From: Staphylococcus saccharolyticus
Lineage (GTDB): Bacteria; Bacillota; Bacilli; Staphylococcales; Staphylococcaceae
Length of the DNA: 64,000 bases
Direction of reading: 5' to 3'
Assembly (NCBI RefSeq): GCF_900458815.1
Contig: NZ_UHDZ01000001.1
Coordinates: 682,001-746,000, forward strand
Shown here piece by piece: positions 9,441 through 22,257 of this stretch (within the stretch, counting starts at the first letter, position 1; every line of letters starts with the position of its first letter). Both the position numbers and the translations under genes were made by a program. The notes below the pieces were generated by a model. It was not told the DNA's origin. It ran no database searches and saw nothing but the letters and a program-made list of their open reading frames with translations.

Positions 9441-9608
9441 TTATTGTTGGTTCATTTGCGCACGCACGTGAGCAATCTCATGTTCAATTGCTTCAAGTTG
9501 TCTTAGTAGTGGATCAATATCTTGATTGAGAGATTCTCGTTTGTCTAAATCATTTTGTAAACGGGTATAATCATATTTGAGTTCTGTTAGTTTTGAATTT
9601 AACTTCAA
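9441..9608 (-). CDS. 55-residue coiled-coil protein with TTG start
   Basis: Short gene of 55 codons plus stop, TTG start 8 nt after AAAGGAG. The protein (starting LKLNSKLTELKYDYTRLQND, ending AHVRAQMNQQ) has regular heptad spacing of Leu/Ile and many charged residues and is predicted to be one helix or coiled coil. No ATG exists in this frame near the ribosome binding site, so the gene is easily missed by length or start filters. I recall similar small proteins in other staphylococci but can assign no function. Confidence 0.72.
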   Translation of the reverse strand: MKLNSKLTELKYDYTRLQNDLDKRESLNQDIDPLLRQLEAIEHEIAHVRAQMNQQ

Positions 9609-9749
9609 AGTTAACGCTCCTTTAATTGAAATTCATTAATAACAATATTTATCTGAAATTATATCACGAAACAAGACACTTCTAAAATTTAGCAATATTG
9701 TGTTAAAGTAATCAATTATAAAAAGACTGATGTGAAAGAAGGAATAAAT

Positions 9750-10656
9750 GTGACTGAGCAATTTATTATGATTATATTACTCATTGAACTTGGTTATTTT
9801 CTAAAGCGCATCAATTATCTTAAAGCAACGGATAGCCAAGTTCTTTCTACTCTTGTTCTAAATGTCACATTGCCTTCTCTAGTTATTGTTAATTTAAATA
9901 ATGCTGAGCTTGATATGTCTTTTTCAATCTTGCCAATTATGATGATTGCTTATGGTATTATTGCAAAAATAATAGTGATATGGTTCTTCAGGAAATATAA
10001 TAATCAAATGCGTGGACCAGCAGGAATGATGACTGGTTCGATGAATATAGGATTATTTTCCTATCCTCTTGTTGATGCAATATGGCCTACTAAAGGTATG
10101 ATTTATTTTGGAATGGTCGATATTGGTGGAGCAATCATAATGTTTGGAGTAACTTACTTTGTAGGAAGTTACTTTAGTGAAGGTAGTGATCAGTTTAACT
10201 TTAAATTTTTAGGTAAAAAATCGATTCAATCTGTACCTTTTCACATATATTGTTATGTTCATCCTTAATATGTCAGATATTCATATTTGGAACCCAGCAA
10301 TCGACTTTTTTGGAATTTTATCAAAAGCTAATATGCCACTTTCTATGATTTTGTTAGGAGTTATGTTAAGTTTCAGTATTGATAAGGAATACTTACCTGT
10401 AACAATTAAATATTTATGTCTACACTATGGTTTAGGTATGATAGCAGGAACACTTGTCCATTTGTTCTTACCTGTATCAGAAAACGTAATTAAAACAACT
10501 TTACTAATAACTTGGTTGTTACCAATAGGGTTAGCAAATATCCCATATTCAATCCAATTTAAATATAAAATGCTTCCCTTTGTTGGAATGATGACAAATT
10601 TAACAATAGTTATAAGTATTGTCATATTGTATATCTATCAAGCTATTTTTGTTTAA
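9750..10656 (+). pseudogene. AEC-family (auxin efflux carrier-like) transporter, frameshifted
   Basis: Together the two frames give a full AEC transporter of about 300 residues with two five-helix halves. The first frame starts at GTG 9750 (GAAGGA upstream) and has TLVLNVTLPSLV and GMMTGSMNIGLFSYPLV, the family's N-terminal signature; it is lost near base 10235-10255 after KKSIQSVPF. The second frame continues MFILNMSDIHIW...NMPLSMILLGVML to a normal C-terminus. One indel accounts for the break. AEC proteins export organic acids or amino acids; the substrate here is unknown. Confidence 0.78.
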
Positions 10657-10703
10657 AAAAGAAAACACCATGAAAAGTGAATTTGAATAAATTATATATG
10701 AAA

Positions 10704-10743
10704 AAAGCATGTAAGTGACTTTCATCAGCCACTCACATGCTTT
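10704..10743. terminator. Bidirectional terminator
   Basis: AAAGCATGTAAGTG and CACTCACATGCTTT arms (14 positions, one A-C mismatch), 12-nt loop, A tract upstream on the plus strand. It serves the AEC remnant and the convergent gdh remnant. Confidence 0.8.
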
Positions 10744-10764
10744 CACTTATATGGGAGATTAAGG

Positions 10765-12432
<1,668 letters not shown>

Positions 12433-12653
12433 TTATTACTCACTCTCCTAAAAATGATTAAGTGCCCATAAACACTTGGAAATCATTCTAAAGCAAATAA
12501 ATATAGAAGTAAAAACAAAAACTTGAGAAAAATGATATTTTTTATAATTAATAAATATTTAGTGAGTATATTGTATTTTGCAAAGTAGTTATTAACTTTA
12601 TGAATTTTGATTAAAGAACATTATTGTTTTTTATTGGACATATTTAGTAGTAG

Positions 12654-13532
12654 TTAGAAATCCTCATGAAGATGTCTTGATTCGTATTTATATTTCTTAT
12701 ATTCACTGTTGATTTGAAATCCCAATTCGTTAAAACGTTCAACACGCTTATTATTTTTACTACGAATTTTAAAATATACTTTGTGGAGAGGATAAAATTT
12801 GAAAGCAACATGTAACGCGTATTCTAATAAGTCAAAAGCAATCCCTTTTAGACGATAATTTGAGTGAGAACTAAAATACTTAATTTCTGCACTGTTACGT
12901 TTTTCATCAATAACTAAGTGTAAATAACCTTTAAGCAAACCTTCACTGACAAATAAAAATAGACGATGATGTTCGTTGAGAGAAGTTATAATATCTTGAG
13001 GTTTCATTGCATCATGTTTAAAGGTCATGTTATGCAATTTGCTAAATGCCCGATAAAAACCCTGTTGATATTCAATAATGGTTTGATTATTCAAAGATGA
13101 ACCTAAGTCTTCGTGCGCCTCTAAATAATAATCTGTGAAGTTATAACTTGCATGTATAACTTTTATCAATGATTTATAATTTTGAGTTTCTTCCTCAAAG
13201 GAGAAGTTAAACACAGCGTCTTCAGGTTGATTTTTAATGAGGGTATCAAAGAGTGATTTAAATAGTTCTTGTGTTAATTCAAAATCTTCAGTTATAAATG
13301 GTCCAACAATTTTAAAACGATTGTAATCATAAGAAAACGCAAATAATAAACATTTGATTTCATTACCTGTTTGAAGCGCAACAATCCCTGGATTAATGAT
13401 TGATTGTTTAAGTAGTGTATCTACATTTTCGTGATGTTGAGGAAGTTTATATAAGTAGGATGTTGAGAAGTAACTAGATGTTTCTATAAATGCTTTGACT
13501 TGTATTATATCTTTCAAATGCACAATGTTCAT
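12654..13532 (-). CDS. GNAT-like N-acetyltransferase domain protein
   Basis: 292 residues. The C-terminal half (about 165-285) fits the GNAT fold: LFVSEGLLKGYLHL (strand 4 type), IKYFSSHSNYRLKGIAFDLLEYAL (acetyl-CoA pyrophosphate loop, RLKGIA) and VYFKIRSKNNKRVERFNELGFQI (strand 5 and C-terminal region). The N-terminal half may be a degenerate second copy. The ATG at 13532 has GGAGG seven bases upstream; the TTG one codon earlier is less likely. Monocistronic, divergent from topB. Substrate unknown. Confidence 0.75.
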   Translation of the reverse strand: MNIVHLKDIIQVKAFIETSSYFSTSYLYKLPQHHENVDTLLKQSIINPGIVALQTGNEIKCLLFAFSYDYNRFKIVGPFITEDFELTQELFKSLFDTLIKNQPEDAVFNFSFEEETQNYKSLIKVIHASYNFTDYYLEAHEDLGSSLNNQTIIEYQQGFYRAFSKLHNMTFKHDAMKPQDIITSLNEHHRLFLFVSEGLLKGYLHLVIDEKRNSAEIKYFSSHSNYRLKGIAFDLLEYALHVAFKFYPLHKVYFKIRSKNNKRVERFNELGFQINSEYKKYKYESRHLHEDF

Positions 13533-13684
13533 CAATATACCTCCGTCACTTATTGTATTAATTTAATTATATTATATTTCAAAAGAATTGAAAGTTTATC
13601 GATAACTTCACATGTTACAATGTGAATATTAATAACAATTAATGATACTTTGTTATGCAATTATAGACTAGAAAGGGAAATTTT

Positions 13685-15820
13685 ATGAAATCTTTAATCT
13701 TAGCTGAAAAGCCTTCAGTGGCCAGAGATATCGCCAACGCTCTAAATTTAAATAACAAGAAGAATGGATATATTGAAGGTAGTCAATATATCGTAACATG
13801 GGCATTAGGTCATCTTGTTACTAATGCAACCCCTGAACAATATGATTCTTCTTATAAAGAATGGAATTTAAATGATTTGCCGATTATTTCTAAAAAGATG
13901 AAAACAGTTGTCATCGGTAAGACAAGTAAACAGTTTAAAGTTGTTAAATCATTAATATTAGATAAGAAAATAAAAAATATTATTATAGCAACTGATGCAG
14001 GTCGAGAAGGGGAATTAGTTGCACGATTAATTCTAGATAAAGTGGGCAATCAAAAACCTATTAAACGGTTATGGATTAGTTCTGTAACAAAAAAAGCAAT
14101 ACAAGACGGTTTCAAACATTTGAAGGATGGTCGAGCTTATAGCCATTTATATGAAGCAGCACTTGTTCGAAGTGAAGCGGATTGGATTGTAGGTATTAAT
14201 GCGACGCGAGCACTTACAACCAAATATGATGCACAGTTATCGCTAGGACGTGTTCAAACTCCAACAATTCAGTTAGTACAGTCTAGACAAGAGGATATCA
14301 ATCATTTTAAACCTGAAAAGTATTATATTTTATCAATTAATATAGAGGGCTATGAATTTCAATATGATACTCATCAGTGTTTAAGTAATAAACAAGAGCT
14401 GGAAACAGTAACAAATGAATTGAAAAACAAAGAGGGACGTGTTTTAGAAGTTAACTCTAAAAATAAAAAAACGTATCCTCAGCCACTTTATAATCTAACT
14501 GATTTACAACAAGATGCATATCGTCGTTTCAAAATGGGACCTAAGGAAACATTAAATATCCTACAAAATTTATACGAAAGACATAAAATTGTAACTTATC
14601 CCCGTACGGATTCTAATTACTTAACCAATGATATGGTAGAGACTATTAAAGAACGCTTGCAGGCGGTATTAGCAACAGAATTTAAATCACAAGCACAAGA
14701 ATTAATGGGAACTGAATTTTCCAGTAAGATGCACATTTTCAATAACCAAAGGGTATCCGACCACCATGCGATCATACCTACAGAAGTAAGATCGACAATT
14801 GATTATTTAAGTAACAGGGAGTATAAGGTTTACATGCTTATTGTTGAAAGATTTTTAGAGGTATTAATGAAACCTTATAAATATGAGGCTATTACAGTTC
14901 ATTTTAAAGTAGGACAATATCAATTTATTTTAAAAGAAAATATCCCAACACAATTAGGATTTAAAGTACTTAAACCTGATCAATTGACTAAAGAACAACG
15001 TCATCAATTTAAAGAGGGACAAACATTTAAAGTTCAAAGCTTAGAGATACATGAACATGAAACGAAACCACCAGAATATTTTAATGAAGGATCTTTATTA
15101 AAGGCTATGGAAAATCCGCAAAACTTTATTGAACTCAATGATAAAAAACATGCTCAAACACTTAAACAGACAGGCGGAATAGGAACAGTTGCGACACGTG
15201 CCGATATTATAGATAAGTTGTTTAATATGAATGCTATAGAATCTCGTGATGGTAAAATCAAAGTCACTTCAAAAGGAAAACAAATATTAGAGTTATCGCC
15301 GATTGAATTAACTTCGCCATTATTAACTGCACAATGGGAAGAAAAGTTAACTCAAATTGAGAAAGGAAAATACAATTCTCAAATATTCATGCAAGAAATG
15401 AAAGACTTTAGCTATGCAGTTGTTAATAAAATAAAGAATAGTGATCAAAAATATAAGCATGACAATTTAACCACTACGGAATGTCCTACGTGCGGTAAAT
15501 TTATGATTAAAGTAAAAACAAAAAGTGGGCAAATGTTAGTTTGTCAGGACCCATCATGTAAAACTAAGAAAAATATTCAACGAAAAACAAACGCTAGATG
15601 CCCAAATTGTAAGAAAAAAATGACACTATTTGGTAAAGGTAAGGAAGCATTCTATAGATGTGTATGTGGTCATACTGAAACTCAAGCCCATATGGATAAG
15701 CGCATGAAAGACAAAACAAAAGGAAAGATTTCTCGTAGAGATATGAAAAAGTATATGAATAATAATGAGAAAGTTGATAATAATCCATTTAAAGATGCTC
15801 TAAAGAATTTGAAATTATAA
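13685..15820 (+). CDS. topB: DNA topoisomerase III
   Basis: Type IA topoisomerase of 711 residues that passes single strands and decatenates. TOPRIM domain at the N-terminus ([12 protein letters not shown], residues 5-16; [14 protein letters not shown] near 99-112 with the catalytic acidic residues). Active-site tyrosine in [10 protein letters not shown] near residue 308. The C-terminus has two zinc-ribbon-like Cys clusters (CPTCGK...CQDPSC and CPNCKK...CVCG, residues about 600-665) and a basic tail. RBS GAAAGGG. Monocistronic between a divergent acetyltransferase and a purine permease. Confidence 0.95.
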   Translation: MKSLILAEKPSVARDIANALNLNNKKNGYIEGSQYIVTWALGHLVTNATPEQYDSSYKEWNLNDLPIISKKMKTVVIGKTSKQFKVVKSLILDKKIKNIIIATDAGREGELVARLILDKVGNQKPIKRLWISSVTKKAIQDGFKHLKDGRAYSHLYEAALVRSEADWIVGINATRALTTKYDAQLSLGRVQTPTIQLVQSRQEDINHFKPEKYYILSINIEGYEFQYDTHQCLSNKQELETVTNELKNKEGRVLEVNSKNKKTYPQPLYNLTDLQQDAYRRFKMGPKETLNILQNLYERHKIVTYPRTDSNYLTNDMVETIKERLQAVLATEFKSQAQELMGTEFSSKMHIFNNQRVSDHHAIIPTEVRSTIDYLSNREYKVYMLIVERFLEVLMKPYKYEAITVHFKVGQYQFILKENIPTQLGFKVLKPDQLTKEQRHQFKEGQTFKVQSLEIHEHETKPPEYFNEGSLLKAMENPQNFIELNDKKHAQTLKQTGGIGTVATRADIIDKLFNMNAIESRDGKIKVTSKGKQILELSPIELTSPLLTAQWEEKLTQIEKGKYNSQIFMQEMKDFSYAVVNKIKNSDQKYKHDNLTTTECPTCGKFMIKVKTKSGQMLVCQDPSCKTKKNIQRKTNARCPNCKKKMTLFGKGKEAFYRCVCGHTETQAHMDKRMKDKTKGKISRRDMKKYMNNNEKVDNNPFKDALKNLKL

Positions 15821-15932
15821 TTAAATATCGAACATAAAATTCACTGTTAATCAAAAAGTTCGCATTTAGTGTTGTTTTTTGGGAAATTAGGTATTAAACT
15901 ATTAAAGTATTTCAAATAAAGGAGCATTTATT

Positions 15933-17267
15933 GTGAAAAAGTACTTCCAGTTCGATAAATATGGAACAAGTTATAAGAAAGAAGTTTTAGGCGGAATTAC
16001 TACGTTTCTATCAATGGCTTATATTTTAGCTGTGAATCCACAAGTTTTAAGCTTAGCGGGTGTTAAAGGTGTTTCAAGCGATATGAAGATGGACCAAGGA
16101 GCCATATTTGTAGCAACTGCTTTAGCTGCATTCGTTGGTTCATTATTTATGGGGCTTATAGCTAAATATCCAATCGCATTAGCAACAGGTATGGGATTGA
16201 ATGCATTTTTTGCGTTCACAGTTGTTTTAACTATGGGAATTCCATGGAAAGTTGGGTTAACTGGGGTATTATTCTCTGGAATATTCTTTGCAATTCTAAC
16301 AGTTACAAGGTTGAGAGAAACTATTATTAATGCAATACCATATCAGATGAAGATGGCTGTTTCAGCAGGTATAGGCTTATTTATTACTTTTGTTGGTTTA
16401 CAAAGTTCAGGGATTATTATTAAAAATGATTCAACATTAGTTACTTTGGGACATCTAACTCAAGCGCACGTTTTACTAGCAATATTTGGAATTATTATTA
16501 CGGTCATCTTATATGCTAAAAAAGTTCCAGGATCAATTTTCATTGGTATGATTGTTACTGCTATTGTTGGTATGATTACTGGACAAATTCATCTGCCTTC
16601 AGAAATAGTAGGGAAAGTGCCAAGTATTAAACCAACTTTTGGAGCTGCTTTGGAGTCTTTTAAAGATCCAGGTCAATTATTTAATTTAAAGTTCTTAGTT
16701 GTTATTCTTACATTTTTATTTATCGATTTCTTTGATACAGCAGGAACACTTGTCGCAGTTGCCACTCAAGCTGGTTTAATGAAAGACAATAAATTACCAA
16801 GAGCTGGAAGAGCCTTGTTCTCAGATTCATTAGCTACCATTGTTGGTTCAATTTTTGGTACAACAACAACTACATCTTATATTGAGTCCACTTCAGGAGT
16901 TGCTGTAGGCGCTAGAACTGGGTTCGCAAGTATTATTACAGGAATTTGTTTCCTACTTGCTTTATTCTTTAGCCCGTTAATTGAAGTTGTGACAAGTGCA
17001 GTAACGACTCCAGCATTAGTTGTAGTTGGGGTATTAATGGCTGCGAACTTTGCTGAAATTAATTGGAAACGTTTTGAAGTTGCAGTGCCTGCGTTTATTA
17101 CAATTATTATGATGCCGTTATCTTATTCTATTGCGACTGGTATTGCATGTGGCTTTATCTTTTATCCAATCACAATGTTAATTACTAAAAAGCATAAAGA
17201 AGTACATCCAATTATGTATGTTTTAATGTTTTTATTTATACTTTACTTTGTTTTTGTTCATAAGTAA
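15933..17267 (+). CDS. pbuG: NCS2-family guanine/hypoxanthine permease (PbuG type)
   Basis: 444-residue membrane permease of the AzgA-like branch that imports purine bases with protons. GTG start after AAAGGAG. Typical motifs: GGITTFLSMAYILAVNPQVL (residues about 19-38), ATGMGLNAFFAF (about 83-94), FIDFFDTAGTLVAVATQAGL (about 263-282) and TTTTTSYIESTSGVAVGARTG (about 310-330), the last two forming the substrate site. About 12-14 helices. The 112-bp upstream gap shows no recognisable purine riboswitch. A strong bidirectional terminator follows. Confidence 0.9.
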   Translation: MKKYFQFDKYGTSYKKEVLGGITTFLSMAYILAVNPQVLSLAGVKGVSSDMKMDQGAIFVATALAAFVGSLFMGLIAKYPIALATGMGLNAFFAFTVVLTMGIPWKVGLTGVLFSGIFFAILTVTRLRETIINAIPYQMKMAVSAGIGLFITFVGLQSSGIIIKNDSTLVTLGHLTQAHVLLAIFGIIITVILYAKKVPGSIFIGMIVTAIVGMITGQIHLPSEIVGKVPSIKPTFGAALESFKDPGQLFNLKFLVVILTFLFIDFFDTAGTLVAVATQAGLMKDNKLPRAGRALFSDSLATIVGSIFGTTTTTSYIESTSGVAVGARTGFASIITGICFLLALFFSPLIEVVTSAVTTPALVVVGVLMAANFAEINWKRFEVAVPAFITIIMMPLSYSIATGIACGFIFYPITMLITKKHKEVHPIMYVLMFLFILYFVFVHK

Positions 17268-17270
17268 TAC

Positions 17271-17306
17271 AAAAAGGTCGAAACCATAACAAGTTTCGAC
17301 CTTTTT
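17271..17306. terminator. Bidirectional terminator
   Basis: AAAAAGGTCGAAAC and GTTTCGACCTTTTT, a perfect 14-bp stem with an 8-nt loop; shared by the permease and the convergent membrane gene. Confidence 0.93.
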
Positions 17307-17314
17307 GTATAATA

Positions 17315-17719
17315 CTATTTATTTTCATTATTGTCTCGTGTATCGTTCTTATATTGTGTATAGATAACTTTAGCATTTTTATTTGGCAAATAAGTAGGAG
17401 CAGACAATACAATAAATACAAAGAAAATCATTAGGAAAAATAAAATCCAGTGAATAATCATGCCTACTACAGGGATGACTGCTACAAAAGAGCCAATAAT
17501 TCCAATGATGGGAATAATTACCATTGGCTTAATGGCATTTTGATTATCTACTAACAATATAATTGTAAGAACTAGATATAAGAAAGCATTAAATAGTAGT
17601 GGCTGCCAGCCAAAACTTAAAATAACACTTCCTCCTAGAAATGGAATACCGTAGAAAAACTCACATACAATTAAAAAGATACCGATGATTGCCAAAGTCA
17701 TTTTAACTCTATTTTTCAT
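17315..17719 (-). CDS. Four-helix membrane protein, unknown function
   Basis: 134 residues from the ATG at 17719 (GGGAG nine bases upstream; an ATG five codons earlier overlaps this ribosome binding site and is less likely). Four TM helices (residues about 5-25, 35-58, 65-85, 87-108) and a polar C-terminal tail of about 28 residues with NKNAKVIYTQYKND. Family not recognised. Divergent from the S10 operon. Confidence 0.68.
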   Translation of the reverse strand: MKNRVKMTLAIIGIFLIVCEFFYGIPFLGGSVILSFGWQPLLFNAFLYLVLTIILLVDNQNAIKPMVIIPIIGIIGSFVAVIPVVGMIIHWILFFLMIFFVFIVLSAPTYLPNKNAKVIYTQYKNDTRDNNENK

Positions 17720-17906
17720 TCTAATCACTCCCATTCTCTATCTATTATATATAAACATTTAGCACAAATATAATAATTCGTTCGAAAATAATAAAAGTTA
17801 ATATAAAAAAGTAAAAAAGTTCCTTAAAAGGGTTGAACAACAATATTATTTCAAGTACAATAACCAAGTATGTGTTAGACAAAATATAGAACATTATTGA
17901 AAAACC

Positions 17907-17935
17907 TTGATTTATCAATGTTTTTCATGTATCAT
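17907..17935 (+). promoter_or_regulatory. Main promoter of the S10 operon
   Basis: -35 TTGATT (17907-17912), exact 17-bp spacer, -10 TATCAT (17930-17935). Transcription would start near 17942, giving a leader of about 130 nt before rpsJ. Confidence 0.7.
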
Positions 17936-17941
17936 TTCTAA

Positions 17942-18380
<439 letters not shown>

Positions 18381-18407
18381 TAGAAAATTTTAGGAGGTGG
18401 ACTTTCT

Positions 18408-19070
18408 ATGACCAAAGGAATCTTAGGAAGAAAAATTGGGATGACACAAGTTTTTGGTGAAAACGGTGAATTAATCCCTGTAACTGTAGTAGAATCAAGC
18501 CAAAATGTTGTATTACAAAAGAAAACTGAAGAAGTTGATGGATACAATGCAATTCAAGTAGGATTTGAAGATAAACAAGCATATAAAAAAGGTTCTAAAT
18601 CTAATAAATATGCAAATAAACCAGCTGAAGGTCATGCTAAAAAAGCTGACACAGCACCTAAGCGCTTCATTCGTGAGTTCCGCAACGTAAATGTTGACGA
18701 ATACGAAGTAGGTCAAGAAGTCTCAGTTGATACATTTGAAACTGGTGAGATCATTGATGTTACTGGAGTTTCTAAAGGTAAAGGTTTCCAAGGTGCTATC
18801 AAACGTCATGGACAAGCACGTGGACCAATGGCACACGGTTCTCATTTCCACAGAGCGCCAGGTTCTGTAGGGATGGCATCAGATGCTTCAAAAGTATTTA
18901 AAGGGCAAAAAATGCCAGGTCGCATGGGTGGAAACACTGTTACTGTTCAAAACTTAGAAGTCGTTCAAGTAGACACTGAAAATAGTGTGATTTTAGTTAA
19001 AGGTAACGTACCAGGACCTAAAAAAGGTTTAGTAGAAATCACAACTTCAATCAAAAAAGGTAATAAATAA
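18408..19070 (+). CDS. rplC: 50S ribosomal protein L3
   Basis: 220 residues, full length. Early 23S-assembly protein reaching the peptidyl-transferase centre. [13 protein letters not shown] at the N-terminus and the long internal extension [25 protein letters not shown] (residues about 125-149) with the family's glutamine and His/Arg-rich tip are clear. Follows rpsJ with AGGAGGTGG. Confidence 0.98.
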   Translation: MTKGILGRKIGMTQVFGENGELIPVTVVESSQNVVLQKKTEEVDGYNAIQVGFEDKQAYKKGSKSNKYANKPAEGHAKKADTAPKRFIREFRNVNVDEYEVGQEVSVDTFETGEIIDVTGVSKGKGFQGAIKRHGQARGPMAHGSHFHRAPGSVGMASDASKVFKGQKMPGRMGGNTVTVQNLEVVQVDTENSVILVKGNVPGPKKGLVEITTSIKKGNK

Positions 19071-19099
19071 TTTAAAAAGCGAAAGGAGGAAATTGCATA

Positions 19100-19723
19100 A
19101 TGGCTAATTATGATGTTTTAAAAGTAGATGGATCTAAATCCGGTTCTATTGAATTAAGTGATTCAGTATTCGCTATCGAACCTAATAATAGAGTTCTATT
19201 CGAAGCTATTAACTTACAACGTGCGTCATTACGCCATGGTACTCACGCTGTCAAAAATCGTTCAGCAGTACGTGGTGGTGGACGTAAACCATGGAGACAA
19301 AAAGGAACAGGGCGTGCACGTCAAGGTACAATCCGTGCACCACAATGGCGTGGTGGTGGTATCGTATTTGGACCAACACCAAGAAGCTATTCTTACAAAA
19401 TGCCTAAGAAAATGCGTCGTTTAGCATTGCGTTCAGCATTATCTTTTAAAGTTCAAGAAAATGGATTTACAGTAGTAGATACTTTTGATTTTGATGCTCC
19501 AAAAACAAAAGAATTTAAAAATGTTTTATCAACTCTTGAACAACCAAAAAAAGTATTAGTTGTAACTGAAGACGAAGATGTAAACGTTGAATTAGCAGCT
19601 CGTAATATTCCTGGTGTGCGAGTTACAACTGCACTAGGTCTTAACGTTTTAGATATCACAAGTGCTGACAGTATTGTAATAACAGAAGCAGCTGCCAAAA
19701 AAGTTGAGGAGGTGCTCGCATAA
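19100..19723 (+). CDS. rplD: 50S ribosomal protein L4
   Basis: 207 residues, complete. Lines the exit tunnel; in many bacteria it also represses its own operon. The tunnel loop is [34 protein letters not shown] (residues about 49-82). AAAGGAGG ribosome binding site. The stop TAA shares its last A with the ATG of rplW, so the two are translationally coupled. Confidence 0.98.
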   Translation: MANYDVLKVDGSKSGSIELSDSVFAIEPNNRVLFEAINLQRASLRHGTHAVKNRSAVRGGGRKPWRQKGTGRARQGTIRAPQWRGGGIVFGPTPRSYSYKMPKKMRRLALRSALSFKVQENGFTVVDTFDFDAPKTKEFKNVLSTLEQPKKVLVVTEDEDVNVELAARNIPGVRVTTALGLNVLDITSADSIVITEAAAKKVEEVLA

Positions 19724-19998
19724 TGGAAGCAAGAGATGTTCTTAAGCGCCCCGTAATCACCGAAAAATCTTCTGAAGCAATGGCGGAAGATAAATACACT
19801 TTTGATGTAGATACCCGTGCAAATAAAACACAAGTTAAAATTGCTGTTGAAGAAATCTTCGATGTCAAAGTTGAAAATGTGAATATCATTAATTATAAAC
19901 CTAAGAAAAAACGTATGGGCCGTTACCAAGGTTACACAAACAAAAGAAGAAAAGCGATTGTTAAATTAAAAGAAGGTTCAATCGACTTATTTAACTAA
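19723..19998 (+). CDS. rplW: 50S ribosomal protein L23
   Basis: 91 residues, complete. Sits at the exit-tunnel mouth and docks trigger factor and [18 protein letters not shown] at the start, and [27 protein letters not shown] is the family's basic loop (residues about 54-80). Its start overlaps the rplD stop. Confidence 0.98.
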   Translation: MEARDVLKRPVITEKSSEAMAEDKYTFDVDTRANKTQVKIAVEEIFDVKVENVNIINYKPKKKRMGRYQGYTNKRRKAIVKLKEGSIDLFN

Positions 19999-20029
19999 AA
20001 ATAATTTACCAATAAGGAGGTAAGCGACA

Positions 20030-20863
20030 ATGGCTCTTAAAAAATATAAGCCAATTACAAATGGTCGTCGTAATATGACTACTTTAGATTTCGCAGAAAT
20101 CACTAAAACAACTCCTGAAAAGTCATTATTACAACCGCTACCGAAAAGAGCGGGACGTAACAACCAAGGTAAATTGACTGTTCGCCATCATGGTGGAGGA
20201 CATAAACGTCAATACCGTGTTATCGATTTTAAACGAAACAAAGATGGAATCACTGCAAAAGTTGATTCAATTCAATACGATCCAAACCGTTCAGCAAATA
20301 TTGCATTATTAGTTTACGCTGATGGTGAAAAACGCTATATTATTGCACCTAAAGGATTACAAGTAGGCCAAACAGTTGAAAGTGGTGCTGAAGCAGATAT
20401 CAAAATTGGTAATGCTTTGCCATTACAAAACATTCCTGTAGGTACTGTAATTCATAATATCGAGTTAAAACCAGGAAAAGGTGGGCAACTTGCTCGTTCA
20501 GCTGGTGCTAGCTCACAAGTATTAGGTAAAGAAGGTAAATATGTATTAATCAGATTAAGATCTGGTGAGGTACGTATGATCTTATCTACATGCCGCGCTA
20601 CAATAGGTCAAGTAGGTAACTTACAACATGAACTTGTTAATGTTGGTAAAGCAGGACGTTCTAGATGGAAAGGTGTCCGTCCTACTGTTCGTGGTTCTGT
20701 AATGAACCCTAACGACCACCCACATGGTGGTGGTGAAGGTCGTGCTCCAATCGGTAGACCATCTCCAATGTCACCATGGGGTAAACCTACTCTTGGTAAG
20801 AAAACTCGTCGTGGTAAAAAATCATCAGACAAACTTATCGTTCGTGGACGTAAGAAAAAATAA
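20030..20863 (+). CDS. rplB: 50S ribosomal protein L2
   Basis: 277 residues, full length. Needed for subunit association and peptidyl-transferase activity. N-terminal [20 protein letters not shown]-like [18 protein letters not shown], and the C-terminal [22 protein letters not shown] (residues about 223-244) containing the functionally important histidine. Ends in a basic tail. A long hairpin follows before rpsS. Confidence 0.98.
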   Translation: MALKKYKPITNGRRNMTTLDFAEITKTTPEKSLLQPLPKRAGRNNQGKLTVRHHGGGHKRQYRVIDFKRNKDGITAKVDSIQYDPNRSANIALLVYADGEKRYIIAPKGLQVGQTVESGAEADIKIGNALPLQNIPVGTVIHNIELKPGKGGQLARSAGASSQVLGKEGKYVLIRLRSGEVRMILSTCRATIGQVGNLQHELVNVGKAGRSRWKGVRPTVRGSVMNPNDHPHGGGEGRAPIGRPSPMSPWGKPTLGKKTRRGKKSSDKLIVRGRKKK

Positions 20864-20872
20864 TATAAAAAA

Positions 20873-20915
20873 CTTATTTGGGTGTGCGGCTTAAAAGCTG
20901 CACGCACACAATAAG
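20873..20915 (+). promoter_or_regulatory. Long hairpin between rplB and rpsS
   Basis: Stem segments CTTATT/AATAAG (20873-20878 with 20910-20915), GTGTGCG/CGCACAC (20882-20888 with 20903-20909) and GCT/AGC around a TAAA tetraloop, with a TGG internal loop and a TGCA bulge. It is the only large intercistronic hairpin in this part of the operon, has no T-tract, and is followed directly by the rpsS ribosome binding site GGGAGG. Candidate site for mRNA processing or ribosomal-protein binding; function inferred. Confidence 0.55.
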
Positions 20916-20930
20916 AAGGGAGGCGCCCAA

Positions 20931-21209
20931 ATGGCTCGTAGTATAAAAAAAGGACCTTTCGTCGATGATCACTTAATGAAAAAACTAGAAGCTCAAGACG
21001 GAAGTGAAAAGAAACAAGTAATTAAGACATGGTCTCGTCGTTCTACAATTTTCCCAAATTTCATCGGTCATACTTTCGCAGTATACGATGGACGTAAACA
21101 TGTACCTGTATATGTAACAGAAGATATGGTAGGTCACAAATTAGGTGAATTTGCTCCAACTCGTACATTCAAAGGACATGCTGCAGACGACAAAAAAACT
21201 AGAAGATAA
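20931..21209 (+). CDS. rpsS: 30S ribosomal protein S19
   Basis: 92 residues, full length; 30S head protein next to S13. [18 protein letters not shown], then [32 protein letters not shown] (residues about 29-60) and [13 protein letters not shown] are the family blocks. Preceded by the hairpin described above and GGGAGG. Confidence 0.98.
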   Translation: MARSIKKGPFVDDHLMKKLEAQDGSEKKQVIKTWSRRSTIFPNFIGHTFAVYDGRKHVPVYVTEDMVGHKLGEFAPTRTFKGHAADDKKTRR

Positions 21210-21236
21210 TTTTAATAAGTAGAGGAGGAAATCCTG

Positions 21237-21578
21237 ATGGAAGCAAAAGCGGTTGCTAGAACAATAAGAATCGCACCTCGTAAAGTCAGACTGGTTCTTG
21301 ACTTAATTAGAGGAAAAAATGCTGGAGAAGCTATTGCTATCTTAAAAGTAACAAATAAAGCTTCATCGCCAGTAATTGAAAAAGTATTAATGTCCGCCTT
21401 AGCAAATGCTGAGCACAACTATGATATGAATACAGATGAATTAGTTGTTAAAGAAGCATATGCAAATGAAGGACCAACTTTAAAACGTTTCCGCCCACGT
21501 GCACAAGGTCGTGCAAGTGCAATTAACAAACGTACAAGCCACATTACAATCGTCGTAAGTGACAGTAAAGAAGCTTAA
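21237..21578 (+). CDS. rplV: 50S ribosomal protein L22
   Basis: 113 residues, slightly shorter at the C-terminus than some homologues, but with all core blocks: [17 protein letters not shown] (residues about 11-27) and the beta-hairpin [25 protein letters not shown] (about 79-103) that lines the exit tunnel and is the site of macrolide-resistance changes. No unusual residues visible there. RBS GAGGAGG. Confidence 0.98.
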   Translation: MEAKAVARTIRIAPRKVRLVLDLIRGKNAGEAIAILKVTNKASSPVIEKVLMSALANAEHNYDMNTDELVVKEAYANEGPTLKRFRPRAQGRASAINKRTSHITIVVSDSKEA

Positions 21579-21601
21579 TAACTTTCTAAGGAGGGAATAC
21601 T

Positions 21602-22255
21602 GTGGGTCAAAAAATTAATCCAATCGGACTTCGTGTTGGAGTTATCCGTGACTGGGAAGCAAAATGGTATGCTGAAAAAGATTTCGCTTCACTATTACAC
21701 GAAGATTTAAAAATCCGTAAATTTATTGATAATGAATTAAAAGAAGCATCAGTTTCTCACGTTGATATCGAACGTGCTGCTAACCGTATCAACATTGCAA
21801 TCCATACTGGTAAACCAGGTATGGTTATTGGTAAAGGCGGTTCGGAAATTGAAAAACTTCGCAACAAATTAAACACTTTAACAGATAAAAAGGTACACAT
21901 TAACGTAATTGAAATTAAAAAAGTTGATATTGATGCACGATTGGTTGCAGAAAATATCGCACGTCAATTAGAAAATCGTGCTTCATTCCGTCGTGTACAA
22001 AAACAAGCTATCACAAGAGCTATGAAAAATGGTGCTAAAGGTATTAAAACTCAAGTATCAGGTCGTTTAGGAGGAGCTGACATTGCTCGTGCTGAACAAT
22101 ATTCAGAAGGAACTGTTCCACTTCATACATTACGTGCTGACATTGATTACGCACATGCTGAAGCCGATACTACTTATGGTAAATTAGGCGTTAAAGTATG
22201 GATTTATCGTGGAGAAGTTCTTCCTACTAAGAATGCTAGTGAAGGAGGAAAATAA
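21602..22255 (+). CDS. rpsC: 30S ribosomal protein S3
   Basis: 217 residues, full length; forms the mRNA entry channel with S4 and S5. GTG start after AAGGAGGG. N-terminal [24 protein letters not shown] domain with [18 protein letters not shown] (residues about 77-94; GxxG loop IGKGG), and C-terminal [14 protein letters not shown] and [11 protein letters not shown]. Two bases separate its stop from the rplP start. Confidence 0.98.
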   Translation: MGQKINPIGLRVGVIRDWEAKWYAEKDFASLLHEDLKIRKFIDNELKEASVSHVDIERAANRINIAIHTGKPGMVIGKGGSEIEKLRNKLNTLTDKKVHINVIEIKKVDIDARLVAENIARQLENRASFRRVQKQAITRAMKNGAKGIKTQVSGRLGGADIARAEQYSEGTVPLHTLRADIDYAHAEADTTYGKLGVKVWIYRGEVLPTKNASEGGK

Positions 22256-22257
22256 TA

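Noticed and set aside
15821..15932. Purine riboswitch upstream of the permease
   Set aside because: The gap is only 112 bp and I see neither the three-way junction arrangement nor a terminator stem.
19453..19929. 158-codon frame antisense to rplD/rplW
   Set aside because: Lies fully across two certain ribosomal genes and has no protein-like motif.
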